From positions 4,774,001 to 4,838,000 of the forward strand of contig NC_020516.1 of the NCBI RefSeq assembly GCF_000349945.1: DNA of 64,000 nucleotides, in the 5' to 3' direction. This document shows, one piece after another, positions 26,133-33,956 of this stretch. The translations under genes and the position numbers were made by a program. Source of the DNA: Azoarcus sp. KH32C (GTDB lineage Bacteria; Pseudomonadota; Gammaproteobacteria; Burkholderiales; Rhodocyclaceae). The notes beneath the pieces were generated by a model that saw nothing but the letters and a program-made list of their open reading frames with translations, was not told where the DNA came from and ran no database searches. Position 1 is the first letter of the stretch; each line of letters opens with the position of its first letter.

Positions 26133-26142
26133 GGAGGCCATC

Positions 26143-26475
26143 ATGCTGCTCACCTTCAAATCCGCGGCCGACGCCGACGTGATCATGTTCGGCGACGTCG
26201 CGAAGAAGCTCGTCGAAATCCTGGGCAAGGACCCGCAGGACGCCAAGGGCATCATCACGGTCGAACAATTGCCGGGCGCGATTGCACGCCTGCGCGCCGC
26301 GATCGAAGCGGAGAAGGCAGGCCAAGGTGGGCAGGCTCAAGACGACGACGAGGAGGAAGACCCCGAACGCCGCGGCATGGCGGCGCCGGTCAACCTCGCC
26401 CAACGCGCCTGGCCGCTGTTGTCGATGCTGGAGCTGTCGCAGAAGGAAGGCGTGCCGGTGACATGGGGCGTGTGA
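26143..26475 (+). CDS. DUF1840 protein
   Basis: A 110-residue cytosolic protein of the betaproteobacterial DUF1840 family. It starts L-L-T-F-K-S-A-A-D-A-D-V-I-M-F and has an acidic stretch (D-D-D-E-E-E-D) in the middle. The conserved C-terminal part reads V-N-L-A-Q-R-A-W-P-L-L. AAGGAGG lies just before the ATG at 26143, fixing the start. It is 10 bases after hpt and very likely in the same operon. Function unknown. Confidence 0.85.
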   Translation: MLLTFKSAADADVIMFGDVAKKLVEILGKDPQDAKGIITVEQLPGAIARLRAAIEAEKAGQGGQAQDDDEEEDPERRGMAAPVNLAQRAWPLLSMLELSQKEGVPVTWGV

Positions 26476-26482
26476 ACGCCAC

Positions 26483-27679
26483 TTACGAAGGCTGCGCCGC
26501 GCCCGCGCTCCGCACCCACATCCAATAGCTCGCGAGGCTCGCGACCGCGCCGACGGCGATGACCAGCGCCATCGGCACGACGGTGCTGCCGAGCGCGTGG
26601 CCGACGAAGATGCCGGCCAGCGCCGCGAGCCCCATCTGCGAGAAGCCCATCAGCGACGCGGCCGAACCCGCCATCTGCGGATAGGGCGCCATGCCGATCG
26701 CCGCGGCGTTGGGCATCACGAGCCCGATCGCGGCCGCCGAGAACCACATCGGGATCATCACCGCAAGCGGATGATGGACGCCTCCGAGCGCGAGCCCGAG
26801 CATCGTCAGGCCGGCGACGACGCCCACCAGCGTGCCGCGGTACAGCAGCCGTTCCGGGCCGAAGCGGCGCGACAGCCGCCCGGAAATCGTCGAGCCGCTC
26901 ATGTAGCCCGATACCATCACGCCGAACGCGAGGCCCATGCCCTGCGGCGAAAAACCGAACATGTTGATGAAGACGAAGGGCGAGGCCGAGATGAAGGCGA
27001 AGAGGCCGGAATAGGCGAGCGCATTGCACAGCAGCACGCCACGATAGCGCCGGTCGCTCAACAAGGTGCCGAAATTCTTCAGCAGCCGCCCGGGTGAGGC
27101 GGCAGCAAGGTCGCGATGGCCGTTGGTTTCTCCCAGCATGCGCCACACGGCGAGCGTCAGGATCACCGAATACACGGTCAGGAACACGAAGGTCGCGCGC
27201 CAGCCCAACCAGACCGTGAGCCAGCCGCCGATGACCGGACCCGCGAGCGGCGCCAGCGCCATCGCGGTGCCGATGTAGGAGAGCATGCGCGCCGAGTCCT
27301 GCGGGCCGTAGACATCGCGAACGATCGCGCGCCCCAGCACCGGACCTGCGCACGCGCCGAGCGCCTGCAGAAACCGCGCCGCGATCAGCGCCTCGATCGA
27401 GGTCGCGACCGTGCACACCACCGACGCGAGCACGTAGAGCACGATCCCGACGAGCAGCACGGGCCGGCGCCCGTAGCGGTCCGACAGTGGGCCGTAGGCG
27501 AGCTGGCCGACCGCGAAACCGAAGAGGAACACCGACAGCGTGAGCTGGGTGCTGGCGACATCTGCGCTGAGCGCCGCACCGATCGCGGGCAGTGCGGGCA
27601 GGTAGAAATCCGTCGATAAAGGCCCGAGGGCGACCAGCGACGTGATCAGGATGGCGAGCGGGAGCGTGGCGGCAGTCAT
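26483..27679 (-). CDS. Bcr/CflA family multidrug efflux MFS transporter
   Basis: A 398-residue inner-membrane drug:proton antiporter of the DHA1 group with about 12 membrane segments. The family signatures are visible: S-T-D-F-Y-L-P-A-L-P near residue 23, and the motif A loop G-P-L-S-D-R-Y-G-R-R-P near residue 65. The motif C-type G-P-V-I-G-G-W stretch sits near residue 145. The substrate cannot be predicted. It lies downstream of the aromatic cluster on the same strand, behind an AT-rich gap with its own candidate promoter. Confidence 0.9.
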   Translation of the reverse strand: MTAATLPLAILITSLVALGPLSTDFYLPALPAIGAALSADVASTQLTLSVFLFGFAVGQLAYGPLSDRYGRRPVLLVGIVLYVLASVVCTVATSIEALIAARFLQALGACAGPVLGRAIVRDVYGPQDSARMLSYIGTAMALAPLAGPVIGGWLTVWLGWRATFVFLTVYSVILTLAVWRMLGETNGHRDLAAASPGRLLKNFGTLLSDRRYRGVLLCNALAYSGLFAFISASPFVFINMFGFSPQGMGLAFGVMVSGYMSGSTISGRLSRRFGPERLLYRGTLVGVVAGLTMLGLALGGVHHPLAVMIPMWFSAAAIGLVMPNAAAIGMAPYPQMAGSAASLMGFSQMGLAALAGIFVGHALGSTVVPMALVIAVGAVASLASYWMWVRSAGAAQPS

Positions 27680-27754
27680 CGTTGGGGGGCGCGGATGCTG
27701 ATAGACGATGCGGCTAGTATCGCCGCACTCTTCGTCCTCGCATCATCTATTTTT

Positions 27755-27783
27755 AATTAAATTGTTTGATATCTATCTTTCAA
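27755..27783 (-). promoter_or_regulatory. AT-rich candidate promoter of the Bcr/CflA exporter
   Basis: On the minus strand TTGAAA and TTAATT are spaced by 17 bases, inside the most AT-rich stretch of the window (about 27745-27782). It lies 76 bases before the exporter start and just after the end of the isomerase gene. Confidence 0.5.
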
Positions 27784-27792
27784 GGCGCGACG

Positions 27793-28437
27793 TCATTCGG
27801 CATCCGGCTGGTTCGCCGGTGCCGCCGCACGGAAGGCATCGAGCGCTTCGCAAGCCTCGGTGATGCGCAGCACGGTCGGCATCCCGTCGAGCTTGCAGTC
27901 GAAGCGGCGCGCATTGAAGACTTGCGGCACGAGGCAGCAATCGGCGAGGCCCGGCGTGTCGCCGTGACAGAAGCGGCCGGTGCGCGGATCGCTCGCGAGC
28001 ATCGCCTCGACCGCGGCGAGGCCGACTTCGCACCAGTGGCGGTACCACGCGTCCTTCTGCGCGTCGTCGACGCCGAACTCGTGCTTGAGGTACTTCAGCA
28101 CGCGCAGATTGTTGATCGGGTGGATGTCGCATGCGATCGCCTGCGCGAGCGCCCGGACGCGCGCCCGGCCCAGCGCGTCGGCGGGCAGCAGCGGCGGCGC
28201 GGGATGTGTCTCGTCGAGGTATTCGATGATCGCGAGCGACTGCGTCACCAACTGGCCGTCGTCGTCGAGCGCCGGCACGAGGCCGGCCGGGTTCAGCGCG
28301 AGGTATTCCGGCTTGCGCTGCTGGCCGCCCTCCTTCAGGAGATGGATCGCCACGGGCTGGTAGGCGATGCCCTTGAGGTTGAGCGCGATGCGGACGCGGT
28401 AGGCGGCGGAGCTGCGGAAGTAGGTGTAGAGCTTCAT
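27793..28437 (-). CDS. maiA: Maleylacetoacetate/maleylpyruvate isomerase (zeta-class GST)
   Basis: A 214-residue glutathione-dependent cis-trans isomerase that converts maleylacetoacetate or maleylpyruvate to the fumaryl isomer. The N-terminal motif Y-F-R-S-S-A-A-Y-R-V-R-I-A-L is the zeta-GST signature. N-P-A-G-L-V-P-A-L and the Q-S-L-A-I-I-E-Y-L helix follow, as does D-I-H-P-I-N-N-L. It is last in the leftward aromatic cluster, 8 bases after the hydrolase gene. The choice between maleylpyruvate (gentisate) and maleylacetoacetate (homogentisate) as substrate cannot be settled from sequence alone. Confidence 0.9.
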   Translation of the reverse strand: MKLYTYFRSSAAYRVRIALNLKGIAYQPVAIHLLKEGGQQRKPEYLALNPAGLVPALDDDGQLVTQSLAIIEYLDETHPAPPLLPADALGRARVRALAQAIACDIHPINNLRVLKYLKHEFGVDDAQKDAWYRHWCEVGLAAVEAMLASDPRTGRFCHGDTPGLADCCLVPQVFNARRFDCKLDGMPTVLRITEACEALDAFRAAAPANQPDAE

Positions 28438-28445
28438 GCGTTTCC

Positions 28446-29477
28446 TTAATCGACGGCGGTGCGGCAGGCGAGCGGCACGACCTGCTGGTCGATCGTGCCG
28501 AAAATGTCCTCGCCGCGCTCGTTGGTCATCTCGATGCGCACGCGGTCGCCGAAGCGCATGAAGGGCGTCTTTGGCGCACCGGTCTCGATCGTCTCGTACA
28601 TCCGGACTTCGGCAAGACAGCAGTAGCCAACGCCGCCATTGGCGATGCTGGAGCCGAAGAGCCCGTCCTGCTTGTTGGAGACGGTACCGGAGCCGATGAT
28701 CGAACCCGCTTCGAGTTCGCGCGTGACGGCGACGTGGGCGACGAGGCGCGGGAAGTTGAAGGTCATGTCGACGCCCGCATTCGGGCGACCGAAGGCTTGG
28801 CCGTTGAGCGTCACCTGCAGCGGCAGATGCACGCGGCCGTCGCGCCACGCCGCGCCGAGCTCGTCGGGCGTCACCGCGACCGGGCTGAACGCGGAGGCGG
28901 GCTTGGACTGGAAGAAGCCGAAGCCTTTCGCGAGTTCATTCGGGATCAGGTTGCGCAGGGACACGTCGTTCACGAGCATCACGAGGCGGATCGCCCGTGC
29001 GCAGTCGTCGGGCGTCGCCCCCATCGGCACGTCGCCGGTGACGACTGCGACCTCGGCCTCGAAGTCGATGCCCCAGTCCTCGCTCGCCGCGACGATCGCA
29101 TCGCGCGGCCCGACGAAGCTGTCCGAACCGCCCTGGTACATCAACGGGTCGGTGTGGAAGGACGCGGGCAACTCGGCGCCGCGTGCCTTGCGCACAAGCT
29201 CGACGTGGTTGATGTAGGCCGAACCGTCCGCCCACTGGTAGGCGCGCGGCAGCGGCGAATGGCAGTGCGCCGGATCGAAGGGGATCGCGTGCCGGGCGTG
29301 ACCGTGGTTGAGCATGTCGTAGACGAGCTCGAGCTCGGGCGCGACCGTGTCCCAGTCGTCAAGCGCCGCCTGCAACGTCTTCGCAATGCCGCCGACGGTC
29401 TGGCAGCGTGCGAGGTCGCGGCTGACGACGACCAGCGTGCCGTCGCGCCCGCCGTGCTTCAAGGTCGCGAGCTTCAC
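28446..29477 (-). CDS. Fumarylacetoacetate/fumarylpyruvate hydrolase family protein
   Basis: A 343-residue FAH-fold enzyme that would cleave the C-C bond of the fumaryl intermediate to fumarate and acetoacetate or pyruvate. The metal-binding acidic residues fall in F-E-A-E-V-A-V-V-T-G-D, and the motifs N-D-V-S-L-R, F-F-Q-S-K-P and G-S-G-T-V-S-N are visible. The start is GTG 29477, overlapping the stop of the VOC gene (GTGA), which argues for coupled translation. The catalytic order in the cluster places it after the isomerase step. Confidence 0.9.
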   Translation of the reverse strand: MKLATLKHGGRDGTLVVVSRDLARCQTVGGIAKTLQAALDDWDTVAPELELVYDMLNHGHARHAIPFDPAHCHSPLPRAYQWADGSAYINHVELVRKARGAELPASFHTDPLMYQGGSDSFVGPRDAIVAASEDWGIDFEAEVAVVTGDVPMGATPDDCARAIRLVMLVNDVSLRNLIPNELAKGFGFFQSKPASAFSPVAVTPDELGAAWRDGRVHLPLQVTLNGQAFGRPNAGVDMTFNFPRLVAHVAVTRELEAGSIIGSGTVSNKQDGLFGSSIANGGVGYCCLAEVRMYETIETGAPKTPFMRFGDRVRIEMTNERGEDIFGTIDQQVVPLACRTAVD

Positions 29478-30019
29478 TTGAACATCTCCTTGTAGCGTCC
29501 GTCGTGCATCCAGGCGGCATGCTTCGGCGCCTTCTTGGTCTGCGCCCACTCCTCGAGCATGTCCCACTTCACGCGGTCGAGCGCCTCCAGCATCTTCGGC
29601 GAGCCGGTGTTCGCCGCAAGTTCGAGACGATGGCCGTTCGGGTCGAAGAAGTAGATCGAATGGAAGAGCGCGTGGTCGGTCGGGCCGATCACGTCGATGC
29701 CTTCCGACTCCAGGCGTGCCTTGGTCGCGAGCAGGACGTCCATCGACTCGACCTGCAGCGCGAGGTGCTGCGTCCAGGCCGGCGTGTTCGGGTCGCGACC
29801 CATCGCCGGGCGGGTCGGCAGCTCGAAGAAGGCGAGCACGTTGCCCATGCCTGCATCGAGGAAGATGTGCATGTAGGGGTCCGGCTCGCCGGTCGAGGGC
29901 ACGGCATCCTCGGCGATCGACAGGATCAGTTTCATGCCGAGGTGCTTCTCGTACCAGCGCGCCGTCTCCAACGCGTCGTGGCAGCGGTAGGCCACGTGGT
30001 GGATCTTCTGGATCAGCAT
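29474..30019 (-). CDS. VOC (glyoxalase/extradiol dioxygenase superfamily) protein
   Basis: A 181-residue vicinal-oxygen-chelate protein. The three canonical metal-ligand positions are intact: His8 (I-H-H-V-A-Y), His85 (T-Q-H-L-A-L) and Glu133 (H-R-L-E-L-A). It may be a ring-cleaving dioxygenase, a glyoxalase-like isomerase or an accessory enzyme. In this cluster no cupin-type gentisate or homogentisate dioxygenase is present, so it is the only local candidate for ring opening; that is inference. It sits between DUF2783 and the hydrolase with tight spacing. Confidence 0.8.
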   Translation of the reverse strand: MLIQKIHHVAYRCHDALETARWYEKHLGMKLILSIAEDAVPSTGEPDPYMHIFLDAGMGNVLAFFELPTRPAMGRDPNTPAWTQHLALQVESMDVLLATKARLESEGIDVIGPTDHALFHSIYFFDPNGHRLELAANTGSPKMLEALDRVKWDMLEEWAQTKKAPKHAAWMHDGRYKEMFK

Positions 30020-30038
30020 CGCAAGCCTCCTATGCCGT

Positions 30039-30263
30039 TCAGGCGCCTTCGCGCGCGATCTTCATCGCTTCGCGCAGCACGTCGATATCGCCGATGTGAT
30101 TCGCGAGCAGCAGGATCAGGCGCGCATTGACCATCGCGCTTTGCTCGTCAGTGAGCTCGCGGTGCATGTCGATCAGCGACTCGTAGAAGTCGTCGCCGGG
30201 CGAAAAAGCGCGAAAGTAGCGCTTTCCGGGGGTGAAGAAGTTCGGATCGGTATTGAGGCTCAT
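30039..30263 (-). CDS. DUF2783 small protein
   Basis: A 74-residue acidic protein of the DUF2783 family, typically encoded beside FAD-dependent aromatic hydroxylases. Visible family features are D-D-F-Y-E-S-L-I-D-M-H-R-E-L-T and the N-A-R-L-I-L-L-L-A-N-H-I-G-D helix. It starts 11 bases after the monooxygenase gene. A role as a hydroxylase partner or chaperone would fit the context but is not shown. Confidence 0.8.
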   Translation of the reverse strand: MSLNTDPNFFTPGKRYFRAFSPGDDFYESLIDMHRELTDEQSAMVNARLILLLANHIGDIDVLREAMKIAREGA

Positions 30264-30274
30264 GTCGGCATCCC

Positions 30275-31942
30275 TCAAGCGTTGCAGGTGGCGCGGGCGA
30301 GCGCGGCGCGGACGAGTTCGACGTCGAAGGCGCGCCAGCGAGCCGCGACGTGCTGATCCGGACGGATCAGGTAGCAGCTGTCGGGGCGCAGGTCGTAGCG
30401 CTCGCGGATGCGGCCTCGCACGTCGTAGAGCGTGCGCAGCCCCGCCGCTGCGTTGCCGCGCTCGGCGACGACGAGCACTTCGACCGGGATCGTTGCGTCG
30501 GCGAGCGCCGTGAAGCCCTCGGCCGTCTTCGCGTCGAGATCGGCGGCGTCGGCGATGTAGTACAGCAGCTGGAAGCGGTTGCCGGCCGCCTGCAGTAGCC
30601 ATTGCTCGCCGCTCGCGGTCTCGACTGGTGCGTCGTCCATCGGCGCACCGGGCACCATATTGCCGGCAAAGACCTCGCTGTCCGGGGTGTTGAGCCGGGA
30701 CGACGTGAGGAAACTCGGCACCGACAGCCGCCCGGAATTCACGAGCGCGCGGGCGAACGGATGGTCTTTCGCGAGGCCGAGCACCGCGTTGCGGAAGGTC
30801 TTGCTGACGGCGCTCTTCGGCGTGATGAAGTCCGTCGAGCGCGTCGAATTCATGATGTTCTCATCAGCCGCGAAGACGCGCTCCTCGGAGTAGGTATCGA
30901 GCAGGCTCGCGGGCGCCTTGCCGTCCATCACGAGCTTCAGCTTCCAGACCAGGTTGTCCGTGTCCTGGATGCCGGAGTTCGCGCCGCGCGCACCGAAGGG
31001 CGAGACCTGGTGCGCGGCATCCCCCGTGAAGAGGAGCCTCCCGTGCCGGAACTCGTGCATGCGCCGGCACTGGAAGGTGTAGACGCTGACCCATTCGAGC
31101 TCGAACTCGCGCTCGTCGCCGAGCATCGCCTTGATGCGCGGGATCACCTTCTCGGGCTTCTTCTCCTCCTCCGGATCGACGTTCCAGCCCAGCTGGAAAT
31201 CGATGCGCCACACGTTGTCGGCCTGACGGTGCAGCAGCACCGACTGGTTCGGATGGAAGGGCGGATCGAACCAGAACCAGCGCTCGGTCGGGTAGTCCGC
31301 CTTCATCACGACGTCGGCGATCAGGAAGCGGTCCATGAAGATCTTGCCTTCGATGTCCAGCCCCATCATGTGGCGGATCGGGCTGCGCGCGCCGTCCGCG
31401 ACGATCAGCCAGTCGGCGTCGATGCTATACGCGCCGTCGGGCGTCTCGACGCGCAGGCTGACGTGATCGCCATGGTCAGTGACGGCGATCACGTTGTTCT
31501 TCCAGCGCAGATCGATGTTCTCAAGCGACTGCGCGCGCCGCACGAGATATTCCTCGAGATAGTACTGCTGCAGGTTGATCATGCCCGGGCGGTGGTGGTC
31601 CGGTTCGGGGCAGAGGTTGAAGTTGAAGACTTCCTGCTCGCGGAAGAAGGTCCGGCCGACGTTCCACGACACGCCCTTCTGCACCATCTCCTCGGCACAG
31701 CCGAGGCGGTCCATGATCTCGAGCGCGCGCTTCGCGTAGCACACGCCACGCGAGCCGATCGACACCGTGTCGTCGTTGTCGAGCAGCACCACCGGCTTGC
31801 CCTGGATCGCGAGATCGATCGCCGCGGCCAGGCCGACCGGCCCCGCGCCGACGATCACCACCGGATAGCGCCCGTCGCGCTGCTCGGCGATCTCGGGCGG
31901 GCGCCGATATTCGAACTTCGGGTAAGTGTACGTGCTGAGCAC
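30275..31942 (-). CDS. FAD-dependent aromatic monooxygenase (group A, MhpA-like)
   Basis: A 555-residue NAD(P)H-dependent flavin hydroxylase of the p-hydroxybenzoate-hydroxylase fold. The FAD motif is V-I-V-G-A-G-P-V-G-L-A-A-A near residue 30. The D-G motif is V-A-D-G-A-R-S-P, and the G-D motif is F-T-G-D-A-A-H-Q-V-S-P-F-G-A-R-G. A C-terminal thioredoxin-like extension is present, as in MhpA and related phenol/hydroxyaryl hydroxylases. I start at GTG 31942 because AGAGGAGGAG lies just upstream. Likely first oxygenation step of the cluster; the substrate (hydroxybenzoate, hydroxyphenylpropionate or other) is unknown. Confidence 0.9.
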   Translation of the reverse strand: MLSTYTYPKFEYRRPPEIAEQRDGRYPVVIVGAGPVGLAAAIDLAIQGKPVVLLDNDDTVSIGSRGVCYAKRALEIMDRLGCAEEMVQKGVSWNVGRTFFREQEVFNFNLCPEPDHHRPGMINLQQYYLEEYLVRRAQSLENIDLRWKNNVIAVTDHGDHVSLRVETPDGAYSIDADWLIVADGARSPIRHMMGLDIEGKIFMDRFLIADVVMKADYPTERWFWFDPPFHPNQSVLLHRQADNVWRIDFQLGWNVDPEEEKKPEKVIPRIKAMLGDEREFELEWVSVYTFQCRRMHEFRHGRLLFTGDAAHQVSPFGARGANSGIQDTDNLVWKLKLVMDGKAPASLLDTYSEERVFAADENIMNSTRSTDFITPKSAVSKTFRNAVLGLAKDHPFARALVNSGRLSVPSFLTSSRLNTPDSEVFAGNMVPGAPMDDAPVETASGEQWLLQAAGNRFQLLYYIADAADLDAKTAEGFTALADATIPVEVLVVAERGNAAAGLRTLYDVRGRIRERYDLRPDSCYLIRPDQHVAARWRAFDVELVRAALARATCNA

Positions 31943-32028
31943 GATGTCTCCTCCTCTTGCCTGTCGGTCGGCGGCGCCGCCTTCTTGCGGGCGTATCGCC
32001 GGGCTCTCTGCGCGATCGGGCTGCGGCC

Positions 32029-32991
32029 TCACTCCTGCAGCGCGTGCCACATCTCCTGGTCGCGCTCGGCGGTCCAGATGCGCGGGTCGCGGATGCCGGA
32101 GGCCTCATCGAAGGCGCGCGTGACGTCGAAGGGCAGACAGTGCTCGTAGATGAAGACCTGGCCGAAGTGCGGATCCATGTGCTTGCGCGTATGCGCCATC
32201 GCCGCCCTGAGGTCCATGCCCTGCGCCACCGCCTCCTGCGCGCTTCGGTACAGCGTCGTCACGAAGGCCTTGGTGTAGGCGAGCCCCTGCTCCACCGCTT
32301 CCGGCGTCTTCAGCGCGGGACCACGCCCGGGCACAAGCTTCGCGGCACCGAACTGCGCAAGCCGGTCCAGCGTCGCCGGCCAATCCGCAAGATACGCGTC
32401 GCCCGTGTAGCACGCCGCGTCATATTCCACGAGGTCGCCCGAGAACAGCGCATTGTCCTGCGGCACCCACACGACCGCGTCGCCCTTGGTATGGCCACGC
32501 CCGCATTGCATGATCTTCACTTCGAGCTTGCCGAGCAACAAGCTCATCTCGCCGGTGAAGGTCAGCGTCGGCCAGGTCAGTCCCGGCACGCTCTCGACCG
32601 CGTCGAAGAGCCGCGGAAAGCGCCCGATCTCGGAATCCATGTCCTGGCGGCCGCGCTCGACGATCAGGTCGTAGGTGTCGCGGCTCGCGATGACCTGCTG
32701 CAGCCCCTCGTCCTTGTAGCCGGAGGCGCCGAGCACGCGCACCGCATGGTAGTGCGTCAGCACGACGTACTTGATCGGCTTGTCGGTGATCTCGCGCACT
32801 TTCGCGATCACGCCCTGCGCCATCACGGGCGTGGCGGTCGCGTCGATGACCATCACCGCGTCGTCACCGACGACGATGCCGGTATTCGGGTCGCCTTCGG
32901 CGGTGTACGCCCAGGCGTGGGCAGAGAGTTGCTCGAAACTGATCCGCTTCTCTTCCAGGTCGGCCTGCGATGCAAAAACCTTGGTGTTCAT
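32029..32991 (-). CDS. MBL-fold hydrolase-like protein with altered metal motif
   Basis: A 320-residue metallo-beta-lactamase-fold protein, first gene of the leftward aromatic cluster. The usual HxHxDH motif reads H80-Y-H82-A-V-R, so the Asp and third His of the second metal site are missing. The later G-H-T-K-G-D and F-S-G-D-L motifs are retained. It may bind one metal or have a changed reaction, perhaps hydrolysing a CoA thioester or lactone in the pathway. GAGGAG upstream supports ATG 32991; a consensus-like promoter lies 38 bases before it. Confidence 0.82.
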   Translation of the reverse strand: MNTKVFASQADLEEKRISFEQLSAHAWAYTAEGDPNTGIVVGDDAVMVIDATATPVMAQGVIAKVREITDKPIKYVVLTHYHAVRVLGASGYKDEGLQQVIASRDTYDLIVERGRQDMDSEIGRFPRLFDAVESVPGLTWPTLTFTGEMSLLLGKLEVKIMQCGRGHTKGDAVVWVPQDNALFSGDLVEYDAACYTGDAYLADWPATLDRLAQFGAAKLVPGRGPALKTPEAVEQGLAYTKAFVTTLYRSAQEAVAQGMDLRAAMAHTRKHMDPHFGQVFIYEHCLPFDVTRAFDEASGIRDPRIWTAERDQEMWHALQE

Positions 32992-33028
32992 CGACAACTC
33001 CTCGACGAAAGGCTGCATGATTGAGCCC

Positions 33029-33057
33029 ATGCTATCCGACGATTTGTTAACCGTCAA
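33029..33057 (-). promoter_or_regulatory. Promoter of the aromatic cluster
   Basis: On the minus strand TTGACG is followed after 17 bases by TAGCAT, close to sigma70 consensus. It lies 38 bases before the MBL-fold gene start and overlaps the promoter of the divergent IclR gene. Confidence 0.65.
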
Positions 33058-33072
33058 TTGATTTGCTATGGT
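33044..33072 (+). promoter_or_regulatory. Candidate promoter of the IclR regulator gene
   Basis: TTGTTA and TATGGT are spaced by 17 bases on the plus strand, 63 bases before the TTG start. It overlaps the leftward cluster promoter, so one bound regulator could control both. Confidence 0.45.
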
Positions 33073-33077
33073 TGAAC
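33046..33077. promoter_or_regulatory. Candidate IclR operator (interrupted inverted repeat)
   Basis: GTTAACC at 33046-33052 faces GGTTGAAC at 33070-33077, an imperfect inverted repeat across both divergent promoters. Position fits an autoregulated IclR site; the arms are short, so this is a prediction. Confidence 0.4.
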
Positions 33078-33135
33078 TACGCGCAGAAACGAAGATGCGG
33101 GAATCATCGCGTGCGCAGTCTCCGGAGATAAGACC

Positions 33136-33945
33136 TTGAACAACGAGCACAGTGCGGAGCGACCTGCAGAGAAATCCGGCGACCGCCGCGGCATCCAGTC
33201 CATCGAGGTCGGCGGCGCGCTACTGCAGGCGCTGGTGCGCCATGGCGGGCCAATGATCCTCAAGGACCTCGCGCGCGACGCCGGCATGCCGCCGGCGAAG
33301 GCCCACCCCTACCTCGTGAGCTTCGGCAAACTCGGCCTCATCGAGCAGGACCCCGTCACCGGCCGCTACGGCCTCGGCGCCTTCACGCTGCAGATGGGCC
33401 TGTCGGCGCTGCACGAGCTCAATCCGCTGCGCGTGGCGACGCCCGAAGCCGCCAAACTTTCAGACGAGATCCAGCAGAACGTCGCCATTGCCGTGTGGGG
33501 CAACCAGGGCCCGACCATCGTCAGCATCGAGGAATGCAGCCGCCAGGTGCACGTGAACATGCGGGTCGGCACGGTGATGGACCTCCTCACCTCCGCGACC
33601 GGCCGCGTCTTCGCCGCCTTCCTGCCTGCGCGCATGACCGCCGCGCTGATCGAAGAGGACTTGGCGCGCCTCAAAGCCGACCGCGGCGCCCTCTCGCGCG
33701 AAGGGCTCGAAGCCGAACTCGAAGAGGTGCGCCGCGAACGCCTCGCCCGCGCCGTCGGCAAACCGATTCCCGGCATCAACGCCTTCACCGCCCCGATCTT
33801 CGACCACACCGGCCACCTCGCGCTGGCGATCACCGCGATGGGTCCTAGTGGCAGCTTCGATCCGGACTGGAAAGGGCCGATTGCGAAGAAATTGCGCGCG
33901 TGCGCGGCAGCGATTTCGGGAAGGCTGGGGAATACCGGGAGCTGA
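33136..33945 (+). CDS. IclR-family transcriptional regulator
   Basis: A 269-residue regulator with a winged helix-turn-helix at about residues 17-80 (L-K-D-L-A-R-D-A-G-M-P-P-A-K-A-H-P-Y-L). The IclR effector domain is C-terminal (V-G-T-V-M-D-L-L-T-S-A-T-G-R-V, and late G-I-N-A-F-T-A-P-I-F-D). The start codon is a TTG at 33136 with GGAGA upstream. It is divergent from the aromatic cluster and the obvious candidate to sense a pathway substrate or intermediate. It ends 11 bases from a convergent cytochrome gene. Confidence 0.9.
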   Translation: MNNEHSAERPAEKSGDRRGIQSIEVGGALLQALVRHGGPMILKDLARDAGMPPAKAHPYLVSFGKLGLIEQDPVTGRYGLGAFTLQMGLSALHELNPLRVATPEAAKLSDEIQQNVAIAVWGNQGPTIVSIEECSRQVHVNMRVGTVMDLLTSATGRVFAAFLPARMTAALIEEDLARLKADRGALSREGLEAELEEVRRERLARAVGKPIPGINAFTAPIFDHTGHLALAITAMGPSGSFDPDWKGPIAKKLRACAAAISGRLGNTGS

Positions 33946-33956
33946 GTTCCGCTGCC

